Shown here: piece by piece, positions 1 to 5,823 of the stretch | Layout: each line of letters starts with the position of its first letter | How positions within the stretch are numbered: the first letter of the stretch is position 1 | Source: Acidimicrobiia bacterium | GTDB taxonomy: Bacteria > Actinomycetota > Acidimicrobiia > Acidimicrobiales > Acidimicrobilacustridaceae | Length of the DNA stretch: 6,201 nt | Reading direction: 5' to 3' | Assembly: GCA_018882825.1 (NCBI GenBank) | Contig: VERC01000145.1 | Location: forward strand, 1-6,201 | Program-made: the position numbers and the translations under genes | Notes under the pieces: generated by a model | Told to the model about the DNA's origin: nothing | The model's input: the letters and a program-made list of their open reading frames with translations, nothing else | Databases searched by the model: none

Positions 1-750
1 GAGCAGCGACTGCGCCTGCACACCGGCGACACCCTGCACCGGATCGACGACGACATCGACGCCGACACCGCCGGTGAGGGCCCGCACACCCTCCACGAAC
101 GATCCCGTCGAGTGGTCGACGGCCTCGGCCCCCAGTGACTCGCAGAACTCGACCTTCTCCGCGCCACCGACGACCGCGATGACACGTGCCCCGCGGGCCC
201 GACACAACTGCACGATGGCCGAGCCGAGACCGCCGGCCGCGCCCAGCACCACCACCGTCTCACCCGAGGCCACGCCACCCCGCCGGATGGCCGCGTGGTA
301 CGCGGTGTGGGCGGGGATGAGGAAGCCGGCGGCCTGCTCGTCGGTCAGACCCTCGGGCACCGGCACGATCATCGAGATGCCGATCGTCACCGAGGCGCAC
401 GATCCCCATGGTTGGATGGCCACGGCGGCCACCCGCTGCCCGATCAGGTGCTGCCACGCGGGCGCCGCGCCGATGACCTCACCGACGCCTTCCTGACCGG
501 TGATGTACGGCCGGGCCACCGGCACCGGGTAGTCACCGCGGGCCATGGTCACGTCGGGCAGTGCCAGTGCCGCATGGCTCATCCTCAGCAACACCCAGTC
601 GGTGAAGGGCTCCACGCCTGCACCCGCCGGCACCCACCCGGCCAGGCCCATCCCCATGCCGGCGATGGCATCGACCGTCGGCTCGGCGATCTCGTCGAGC
701 CGCAGCACCGCCCCCGGCTCACCCGCTCCGTGCACACGCCACGCTTCCAT
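1..750 (-). CDS. Zinc-independent MDR-family NAD(P)H:quinone oxidoreductase-like protein, 3' end beyond window
   Basis: The reading frame opens at an ATG at 750 and stays open to the window edge, giving 250 residues; family members are about 320-340 long, so roughly the last quarter is missing. It resembles medium-chain dehydrogenases/reductases that reduce quinones or enones with NAD(P)H in the cytoplasm. An N-terminal GroES-like region runs to about residue 125, with RGDYPVP at 71-77 and GQEGVGEV at 85-92. The Rossmann dinucleotide motif VVVLGAAGGLGSAIVQL lies at about 166-182; AAGGxG is typical of the quinone oxidoreductase branch. GQE replaces the GHE of zinc alcohol dehydrogenases and the structural-zinc cysteine cluster is absent, so no zinc is expected. 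Residues about 26-50 form a Gly/Ala-rich stretch longer than usual between the first strand and WVLLRMSHAAL. It is divergent from the transporter operon and probably a separate unit. Family assignment is strong; the substrate is unknown. Confidence 0.88.
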   Translation of the reverse strand, partial: MEAWRVHGAGEPGAVLRLDEIAEPTVDAIAGMGMGLAGWVPAGAGVEPFTDWVLLRMSHAALALPDVTMARGDYPVPVARPYITGQEGVGEVIGAAPAWQHLIGQRVAAVAIQPWGSCASVTIGISMIVPVPEGLTDEQAAGFLIPAHTAYHAAIRRGGVASGETVVVLGAAGGLGSAIVQLCRARGARVIAVVGGAEKVEFCESLGAEAVDHSTGSFVEGVRALTGGVGVDVVVDPVQGVAGVQAQSLL

Positions 751-754
751 CGGT

Positions 755-761
755 CACCCCC
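755..761 (-). promoter_or_regulatory. Probable ribosome binding site of the oxidoreductase gene
   Basis: On the minus strand GGGGGTG lies 4 bases before the ATG at 750. It differs from GGAGGTG by one base and supports this start. Its 5' G residues fall inside the inverted repeat at 759-772. Confidence 0.5.
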
Positions 762-772
762 GGTTCACCGGG
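759..772. repeat. Short inverted repeat overlapping the oxidoreductase ribosome binding site
   Basis: CCCGGT-TC-ACCGGG is a perfect 6-bp inverted repeat around a 2-base centre; as RNA it would more likely be a 5-bp stem with a 4-base loop (UGAA on the minus transcript). It starts 9 bases upstream of the oxidoreductase ATG and covers part of the G-run that acts as its ribosome binding site. It could be an operator or a structure masking the site, or it could be chance in GC-rich DNA. Confidence 0.35.
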
Positions 773-875
773 ATGCAGTCAACCACTCTCGCGCCGACCG
801 GTCGCTGAAACGCGATCGTCACACGCCGGCCACGCGCAGCGAATCCCACCGCACTAGGTTCCCCCGCAGGTGGAG

Positions 876-891
876 TCCCCCGTTCGGGGGA
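876..891. repeat. Inverted repeat in the operon leader, possible operator or 5' hairpin
   Basis: TCCCCCG-TT-CGGGGGA is a perfect 7-bp inverted repeat around 2 bases, placed about 104 bases before the binding-protein ATG. A further CCCCCG copy lies just upstream at 861-866. No T-run follows, so it is not an intrinsic terminator. It may be a dimeric regulator site or an RNA hairpin near the 5' end of the operon transcript; neither can be decided here. Confidence 0.4.
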
Positions 892-985
892 TCGGTGTCG
901 TCGTGAGGCGACCGGTTCCACCGTCGAGCAGCATCGCCAGTTCACCAGCACGACAGCAACCGTTCACCGCGGTTCCGTCCTCCAC

Positions 986-991
986 GGGGAG
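986..991 (+). promoter_or_regulatory. Ribosome binding site of the binding-protein gene
   Basis: GGGGAG lies 3 bases before the ATG at 995. The spacing is short but it is the only purine-rich run near this start, and the start gives a complete lipoprotein signal peptide. Confidence 0.55.
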
Positions 992-994
992 ACC

Positions 995-2146
995 ATGACA
1001 ACCACCAGACATCAACGCCGACCGCTGCTGAAGTTCGCGGTCGCCGGTATCGCCCTGCTCGCCGTTGCGAGCGTGTTCACTGCGTGCTCCTCGGACAGCT
1101 CGTCGTCCAGCGGCGCCATCAAGGCGGCGTGGATCTACGTCGGCCCGACCAACGACGGCGGCTGGACCCAGGCCCACGACGCCGGCCGCAAGTTCGTCGC
1201 CACCGAACTGGGCAACGAGGTCGTGACGACCTACAAGGAGAACGTCCCTGAAGGTCCGGAGGTGGCGCAGGTCATCGCCGATCTGGTGAAGGACGGCAAC
1301 AAGATCATCTTCGGCACCTCCTACGGCTTCCAGGACGCCATGGCCGAGGCTGCCGCCAAGTACCCGGACGTGAAGTTCGAGCAGGCCACCGGCGACAAGC
1401 TCACCGGCGGCAAGACCGTGCCCAAGAACTACGCCGAGCTGTGGGGCGCCGGTGAGGACACGCTCTACCTGTCGGGTATCGCCGCCGGTAAGGCCACGAA
1501 GAACAACAAGATCGGCATCGTGGCACCGTTCGCCATTCCCGAGGTGATCCGTCACATCAACGCCTTCACCCTCGGTGCCCAGTCGGTCAACCCGAACGCG
1601 ACGACCAAGGTCGTGTGGACGAAGACCTGGTTCAACCCGACCGTGGAGAAGCAGGCCTCGGAGTCGCTGGTCTCGGCCGGCGTCGACGTGCTGTTCACCC
1701 ATCAGGACAGCCCGGCCGGTGGTGACGTGGCCAAGGCCGCCAACATCCCGTGGGTCGGCTACGACTCCGATCAGTCCGGCACCTACGGCAGCGTGTGGCT
1801 GACCACCGCCACCTACAACTGGGGCCCGTACTACCTGTCCCGGGTCAACGCGGTGAAGAGCAACACCTGGAAGCAGGCCAACTACTACGGCACGATCGCC
1901 GACAACTTCACCTCACTCGCTCCGTTCGGGACGCTGGTGTCGGCCGACACCAAGGCGGCCATCGACGCCGAGATGAAGAACGCCAAGGCGGGCAACGCCA
2001 ACGCCTTCGGCTGGTACTGGGGCCTGCAGGACCGTCAGGACCAGGCCGGCGTGGTGAAGATCACCAAGGGCCAGACCCTGAGCCAGGCCGACCTGTACTC
2101 GATGGGCTGGTTCGTGAAGGGTGTCGACGGCAACCCGAAGGGCTGA
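995..2146 (+). CDS. BMP-family ABC transporter substrate-binding lipoprotein
   Basis: 383 residues. The extracytoplasmic, membrane-anchored receptor of an ABC importer; the BMP (Med/BmpA, COG1744-type) family is known for binding nucleosides and related ligands. Residues 1-30 form a lipoprotein signal: basic TTTRHQRR, a hydrophobic core, then lipobox FTAC with the acylated Cys at 31. A Ser-rich linker (32-40) joins it to the mature domain beginning AIKAAWIYVGP. Family features follow: GWTQAHDAGR at 56-65, ENVPEG at 82-87, IIFGTSYGFQDA at 104-115, FAIPEVIRHINAFTLGAQSVNP at 179-200 (two adjacent pieces of one conserved block), the THQDSP ligand-pocket region at 235-240, GYDSD at 255-259 and NWGPYY at 275-280. 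It is first in a four-gene operon and is followed after 21 bases by the ATPase gene. Length and motifs look complete. The exact ligand is not determinable; a purine nucleoside is the best guess given its neighbours. Confidence 0.96.
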   Translation: MTTTRHQRRPLLKFAVAGIALLAVASVFTACSSDSSSSSGAIKAAWIYVGPTNDGGWTQAHDAGRKFVATELGNEVVTTYKENVPEGPEVAQVIADLVKDGNKIIFGTSYGFQDAMAEAAAKYPDVKFEQATGDKLTGGKTVPKNYAELWGAGEDTLYLSGIAAGKATKNNKIGIVAPFAIPEVIRHINAFTLGAQSVNPNATTKVVWTKTWFNPTVEKQASESLVSAGVDVLFTHQDSPAGGDVAKAANIPWVGYDSDQSGTYGSVWLTTATYNWGPYYLSRVNAVKSNTWKQANYYGTIADNFTSLAPFGTLVSADTKAAIDAEMKNAKAGNANAFGWYWGLQDRQDQAGVVKITKGQTLSQADLYSMGWFVKGVDGNPKG

Positions 2147-2167
2147 GCCGCCGTACTGTTCCCCAGC

Positions 2168-3724
2168 ATGACCGTGTCGAACGACGCCGGAGCGGCCACC
2201 GCCATCGCGGTGGCCGCTCTCGGTGTGACCAAGAGGTTCCCGGGCGTCGTGGCCAATGACGACGTCTCGTTCCAGGTGCGCGTCGGTGAGGTCCACGCGC
2301 TCCTCGGCGAGAACGGAGCCGGGAAGACCACCCTGTCCAACGTCCTGACCGGTCTCTACCGTCCCGACGAGGGTCGACTCGTGGTGGCCGGGGCCGACGC
2401 CGTGTTCGACTCGCCCCGCGACGCGATCGACGCGGGTATCGGGATGGTGCATCAGCACTTCCGGCTCATCCCCACCTTCACGGTGACCGAGAACATCGTG
2501 CTCGGCACCGATGCCCCGCGCCGAGGGCCGTTCCTCGACCTGCGCGCTGCCGAGGATCGCATCGCCGAGTTGGCCGAACGGTTCGCGCTGCCGGTCGATC
2601 CCCGCGCCGCCATCTGGCAGTTGTCGGTCGGTGAACAACAGCGGGTCGAGATCCTCAAGGTCCTCTACCGCAATGCCCGGGTCCTGATCATGGACGAACC
2701 CACCGCCGTACTCACCCCACCCGAGGTCGACGGACTGGTGGCCACGCTGCGGTCGATGGCGGCCGACGGGCGCAGCGTGATCTTCATCTCCCACAAGCTC
2801 GGCGAGGTGACCGCCGTGGCCGACCGGATCACCGTGCTCCGCGGTGGCCGGTCGATCGGCACGGTGGAGGCCGCTGACTCCACCCGTGAGAGCCTCGCCG
2901 CGCTGATGGTCGGACGCGAGGTCGAGCGGGTGCAGCGCCGCAGCACCGGCGTGGCGGCGAGTGCGCCGGTCGTGTTGCGCATCACCGGCCTCGGCGCCAT
3001 CGGTGACCGTGGACAGACGGCCCTGCACGGTGTCGATCTGGATGTGCGCGCCGGCGAGATCGTCGGTGTGGCCGGCGTGGCCGGCAACGGACAACGCGAA
3101 CTGGTGGAGGTCGTCGCCGGACTCCGACCCCGCGCCGGTGGCCACATCGAGGTCGATGGCGAAGCAGTGGTGCGCACCGACGCCCGGCACCCGATCCGCC
3201 TCGGGGTCTCGTACGTACCCCAGGACCGCATGGGTACCGGTCTCGCTCCCGACCTCACCATCGCCGAGAACCTCGTGCTCAAGCGCTATCGCCGCCCACC
3301 GGTGGCCGCCCCTCCCTTCCTGCGGAGCAGCGTCATCGACGCCGAGGCCGACGACCTCATGGAACGGTTCGACGTGCGCGCGCCGTCGTCGCAGACCCCG
3401 ACCCGACAACTGTCGGGGGGCAACGTGCAGAAGGTGCTGTTGGCCCGCGAGATGTCGAGTTCACCCAAGGTGCTCGTCATCGCCTCGCCGACCCAGGGTC
3501 TCGACGTCGGCGCCGTGGCCACCGTGCACCAGTTGCTGCTCGACGCCGTGGCCGAGGGAGTCGGCGTGCTGCTGGTGAGCGAGGACCTCGACGAGGTGAT
3601 GTCGCTCTCGGACCGGATCGCCGTCATGTACGAGGGTCGGATCCTGGCCACGATCGACGCCGATGACGCCGACGTGTCCGTGATCGGCCAGTTGATGGGT
3701 GGTCACATGGAGGCATCGGCATGA
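2168..3724 (+). CDS. Double-domain ABC transporter ATP-binding protein (sugar/nucleoside type)
   Basis: 518 residues with two fused ATPase domains, as in RbsA and the NupO/YufO-like ATPases of BMP importers; it powers uptake from the cytoplasmic face. Domain 1 has Walker A GENGAGKTT (47-55), Q-loop Q96, signature LSVGEQ (152-157), Walker B VLIMDEPT (172-179, catalytic E177) and H209. Domain 2 is degenerate: GVAGNGQR (303-310) has lost the Walker A Lys and Thr, Walker B reads VLVIASPT (435-442) without Asp-Glu, and Glu472 replaces the switch His, although signature LSGGN (415-419) is intact. This asymmetry is normal for the family, so one active site is expected. The ATG at 2168 has no clear Shine-Dalgarno; GTG codons at 2210 and 2225 are alternatives, the latter leaving little of the first strand. 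Codons 8-18 contain a strong hairpin. The stop overlaps the first permease start. Confidence 0.96.
   Translation: MTVSNDAGAATAIAVAALGVTKRFPGVVANDDVSFQVRVGEVHALLGENGAGKTTLSNVLTGLYRPDEGRLVVAGADAVFDSPRDAIDAGIGMVHQHFRLIPTFTVTENIVLGTDAPRRGPFLDLRAAEDRIAELAERFALPVDPRAAIWQLSVGEQQRVEILKVLYRNARVLIMDEPTAVLTPPEVDGLVATLRSMAADGRSVIFISHKLGEVTAVADRITVLRGGRSIGTVEAADSTRESLAALMVGREVERVQRRSTGVAASAPVVLRITGLGAIGDRGQTALHGVDLDVRAGEIVGVAGVAGNGQRELVEVVAGLRPRAGGHIEVDGEAVVRTDARHPIRLGVSYVPQDRMGTGLAPDLTIAENLVLKRYRRPPVAAPPFLRSSVIDAEADDLMERFDVRAPSSQTPTRQLSGGNVQKVLLAREMSSSPKVLVIASPTQGLDVGAVATVHQLLLDAVAEGVGVLLVSEDLDEVMSLSDRIAVMYEGRILATIDADDADVSVIGQLMGGHMEASA
2190..2219 (+). repeat. Perfect 13-bp hairpin in the first codons of the ATPase gene
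   Basis: Arms GAGCGGCCACCGC (2190-2202) and GCGGTGGCCGCTC (2207-2219) pair perfectly around the loop CATC; a G-T wobble (2189/2220) could extend the stem. It encodes part of the variable N-terminus (around AATAIAVAA), before the conserved ABC region. No T-run follows, so it is not a classical terminator. Its place between the binding-protein gene and the rest of the operon fits a role in reducing downstream translation or blocking 3' exonucleases, which is inference. Confidence 0.6.
3709..3713 (+). promoter_or_regulatory. Ribosome binding site of the first permease gene, inside the ATPase gene
   Basis: GGAGG, 7 bases before the ATG at 3721, lies within the last codons of the ATPase gene. Together with the ATGA overlap it fixes the permease start and indicates translational coupling. 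Confidence 0.8.
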
Positions 3725-4854
3725 ACCTTCGTCGTTTCGGATTCAGGCTCGAACCCCGGTCGGACCTTCCCAAGCACATCAACTTCACCGTGCCGGTGGG
3801 TTCGTTCTTCGCCGCACTCCTCGCCGGCGCCGTGCTCCTGCTCATCACCGGCCAGAACCCGATCTCCACCTACTCGCGCATCGTCGAGCGGGCCTTCCTC
3901 GACGTCGATGCCATCAACGGAACCCTCGTCGCCGCCACACCGTTGCTGTTCACAGGATTGTGCGCCGCCGTGGCCTTCCGGATCGGCTTCTTCAACATCG
4001 GCGGCGAGGGGCAGTTCTACATCGGTGCCATCACCGGCTCCGGCATGGCCCTCGCACTCGGCGCCGATGCCGCCGGATGGGTGGCCATCCCGTTGATGAT
4101 CCTCGCCGGCGCGGTCGGTGGTGCGATCTGGGCCGCCATCCCCGGTGTGCTGCGCGCCTATCTGCGCACCAACGAGATCATCACCTCGCTGATGCTCAAC
4201 TACATCGCGGCCATCATCGCCGTCTACCTCATCTTCGAGTCCGATTCGTTCTGGCGCGACCTCGAGGGCACCGGACAGATGTTCCCCAAGGGAAAGATCA
4301 TCCCCCTCGACGCGTTCTGGCCGAACTGGTCGCTGGGATCACTCGTGGTGCCGTTCGGACTCGTCCTCGGCGCCGTCGTGGCCGTGTGGTTGTGGGTGCT
4401 GCAGAAGCGCACCCGATTCGGGTACGAGATGCGGGTGGTGGGCGGCGCCCCGACCACGGCCCGCTACGCCGGCATGCGTCCCGGTCGGGTGATCGTGGCC
4501 GTGGCCGCGATCTCCGGGGCGATGGCCGGTCTCGGCGGCGCCGCTTCGGTCGGCAACTTCCGTCACGCCCTCGACCCCAAGGGGCTGCAGCAGTCGGGTT
4601 ACGGCTACGCCGGCATCGTGGTGGCCGCACTGGCCCGCCTCAATCCCGTGGCCGTGATCTTCGTGGCCATCCTCATCGGTGGCATCACCAACGCCGGCTA
4701 CTCGTTGCAGGGCGCGGATTTCCCCTCGGGTCTGGTGGGGATCCTCGAGGGTCTCATCCTCTTCTGCACGCTCGGCGGTGAGGTGTTGGTGCGCTATCGC
4801 ATCGCTCGCACCGAACGCAGGCCGTCCACCCTCGCGGCGGAGGTCGGCGCATGA
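3721..4854 (+). CDS. ABC transporter permease, nucleoside/BMP type, subunit 1
   Basis: 377 residues; one of two different membrane subunits forming the import channel, similar in type to NupP/YufP. A polar N-terminus of about 22 residues precedes about nine hydrophobic stretches (near 23-43, 67-88, 97-115, 120-145, 150-172, 206-228, 257-277, 295-324 and 336-354). The family signature FNIGGEGQFYIGA is at 91-103. Other conserved stretches are TNEIITSLMLNYIA (150-163), the cytoplasmic loop RFGYEMRVVGGAPTTARYAG (232-251), which resembles the ATPase-coupling region, and GYGYAGIVVAALARLNP (293-309). The start overlaps the ATPase stop as ATGA and has a good GGAGG site; the stop overlaps the next permease in the same way. 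Nothing appears truncated or frameshifted. Confidence 0.95.
   Translation: MNLRRFGFRLEPRSDLPKHINFTVPVGSFFAALLAGAVLLLITGQNPISTYSRIVERAFLDVDAINGTLVAATPLLFTGLCAAVAFRIGFFNIGGEGQFYIGAITGSGMALALGADAAGWVAIPLMILAGAVGGAIWAAIPGVLRAYLRTNEIITSLMLNYIAAIIAVYLIFESDSFWRDLEGTGQMFPKGKIIPLDAFWPNWSLGSLVVPFGLVLGAVVAVWLWVLQKRTRFGYEMRVVGGAPTTARYAGMRPGRVIVAVAAISGAMAGLGGAASVGNFRHALDPKGLQQSGYGYAGIVVAALARLNPVAVIFVAILIGGITNAGYSLQGADFPSGLVGILEGLILFCTLGGEVLVRYRIARTERRPSTLAAEVGA
4839..4843 (+). promoter_or_regulatory. Ribosome binding site of the second permease gene, inside the first permease gene
   Basis: GGAGG, 7 bases before the ATG at 4851, has the same sequence and spacing as the site before the first permease. This fixes the start at the ATGA overlap. 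Confidence 0.8.
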
Positions 4855-5816
4855 GCATCAACGACAACCTCTTCATCATCATCGCCGCCGCCGCGATCTA
4901 CTACGGCACACCACTGGTGTTCGCGGCGCTGGGTGAGATCCTCGCCGAGCGCTCCGGGGTCATCAATCTCGGCGTCGAGGGCATGATGCTCCTCGGCGCG
5001 GTCGGCGCCTGCTGGGTGGCCACCAATTTCGACGGGCAGGCCGGCATCGTGCTTCCCCTGGCCCTGCTCGTGGCCATGGCCCTGGCCACGGCCGGCGCGG
5101 CCATCCACGCCTTCCTCACCATCACGCTGAGGGTGAATCAGATCATCTCCGGCCTCGCGCTCACGATCTTCGCCGGCATCGCGGGCGTGTCGTCCTATCT
5201 CGCGGGCATCTGGGACCTCGGTCAGGGCCCGGTGCCCAACCAGTTCGACAACATGAACCTGTTCGGTCTGGGCAAGGTACCGATCCTCGGGCCGATCATC
5301 TTCGACCAGACCGCACTCACCTACCTGTCGTGGGTGTGTGTGATCGGGGTGTCGATCTACCTGTTCCGCACCCGACTCGGCCTGCAGTTGCGAGCCGTCG
5401 GCGAATCCCCGCAGTCGGCCGACTCCGTGGGCGTCGGCGTGGCCCGCACTCGCTACGTCCATGTGCTCATCGGCGGGGCCTTCGCCGGCATCGCCGGCGC
5501 CTGCTTCTCGCTGTCGATCGTGCCCCAGTGGGTGAACGGCATGACCGCCGGACAGGGCTGGATCGCCCTGGCGCTGGTCATCTTCGGGTTCTGGCGTCCC
5601 GACCTCATGCTGGTGGGCGCCTACCTGTTCGGCGGCCTGTCGAGTCTGCGCTTCTCCCTGCAGGCCCGCGGCATCGACGTGCCCTCGGCCCTCCTCGACG
5701 CGCTCCCCTACATCATGACGATCGTCGTGCTGGTGATCGTGTCGAACTCCGCCGCCCGCCGACGGCTGGGGGCCCCGGCCGCGCTCGGCAAGCCCTACGA
5801 GCGCGAGGAACGCTGA
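4851..5816 (+). CDS. ABC transporter permease, nucleoside/BMP type, subunit 2
   Basis: 321 residues; the second channel subunit, similar in type to NupQ/YufQ and expected to pair with the preceding permease. The signature ERSGVINLGVEGMMLLGA is at 33-50. Hydrophobic stretches lie near 7-30, 43-57, 66-90, 98-120, 155-172, 204-224, 236-247, 252-264 and 283-298. The probable ATPase-contact loop is RLGLQLRAVGESPQSADSVG (175-194). A basic, polar C-terminal tail (from about 303, ending KPYEREER) should be cytoplasmic. It is the last gene of the operon. The start overlaps the upstream stop as ATGA with a GGAGG site 7 bases before it. Its stop is 7 bases from the stop of the convergent phosphoribosyltransferase gene, so the operon transcript must end within that gene or beyond. 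Length is normal for the family. Confidence 0.95.
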   Translation: MSINDNLFIIIAAAAIYYGTPLVFAALGEILAERSGVINLGVEGMMLLGAVGACWVATNFDGQAGIVLPLALLVAMALATAGAAIHAFLTITLRVNQIISGLALTIFAGIAGVSSYLAGIWDLGQGPVPNQFDNMNLFGLGKVPILGPIIFDQTALTYLSWVCVIGVSIYLFRTRLGLQLRAVGESPQSADSVGVGVARTRYVHVLIGGAFAGIAGACFSLSIVPQWVNGMTAGQGWIALALVIFGFWRPDLMLVGAYLFGGLSSLRFSLQARGIDVPSALLDALPYIMTIVVLVIVSNSAARRRLGAPAALGKPYEREER

Positions 5817-5823
5817 CGCTCGC

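Larger units (their letters stand above)
751..994. promoter_or_regulatory. Divergent intergenic region between the oxidoreductase and transporter operon
   Basis: These 244 bases separate two divergent start codons and must hold both promoters. I see no convincing -35/-10 pair on either strand; TAGGTT at 855-860 fits a loose plus-strand -10 but has no matching -35. The region holds two short inverted repeats (759-772 and 876-891) and three TTCACC words (764, 941, 963), plus the related TTCCACC at 916. No riboswitch core, tRNA or small ORF with good support is visible. Confidence 0.6.

Noticed and set aside
855..860. TAGGTT as a plus-strand -10 element for the operon
   Set aside because: It fits only a loose TAnnnT pattern, and the sequence about 17 bases upstream does not resemble a -35 hexamer, so I do not list it as a promoter.
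854..1702. 282-codon minus-strand open frame opposite the leader and binding-protein gene
   Set aside because: It runs antisense to a convincing lipoprotein gene and shows no domain; a high-GC shadow.
3068..3100. Degenerate second nucleotide-binding site in the ATPase as a sign of gene decay
   Set aside because: Loss of the Walker A Lys, Walker B acidic residues and switch His in the second domain is usual for double-domain ATPases of this family, and the frame is intact.
1913..3409. Long 498-codon open frame on the minus strand opposite the binding-protein and ATPase genes
   Set aside because: It lies opposite a gene with full ABC motifs; the translation is rich in His, Gly, Arg and Asp with no recognisable domain, as expected for an antisense frame in high-GC DNA.
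3699..4781. 360-codon plus-strand open frame overlapping the first permease gene
   Set aside because: The product is Arg/His-rich and lacks membrane segments, whereas the overlapping frame encodes a clear permease with family signatures and a good ribosome binding site.
5070..5105. Inverted repeat built from GTGGCC/GGCCAC in the second permease gene
   Set aside because: It lies in Val-Ala-rich membrane-segment codons where GTGGCC and GGCC recur throughout the window; the arms are short and explained by codon use.
4794..5462. 222-codon minus-strand open frame opposite the second permease
   Set aside because: Low-complexity His/Asp/Gly-rich translation with no motif, antisense to a clear permease.
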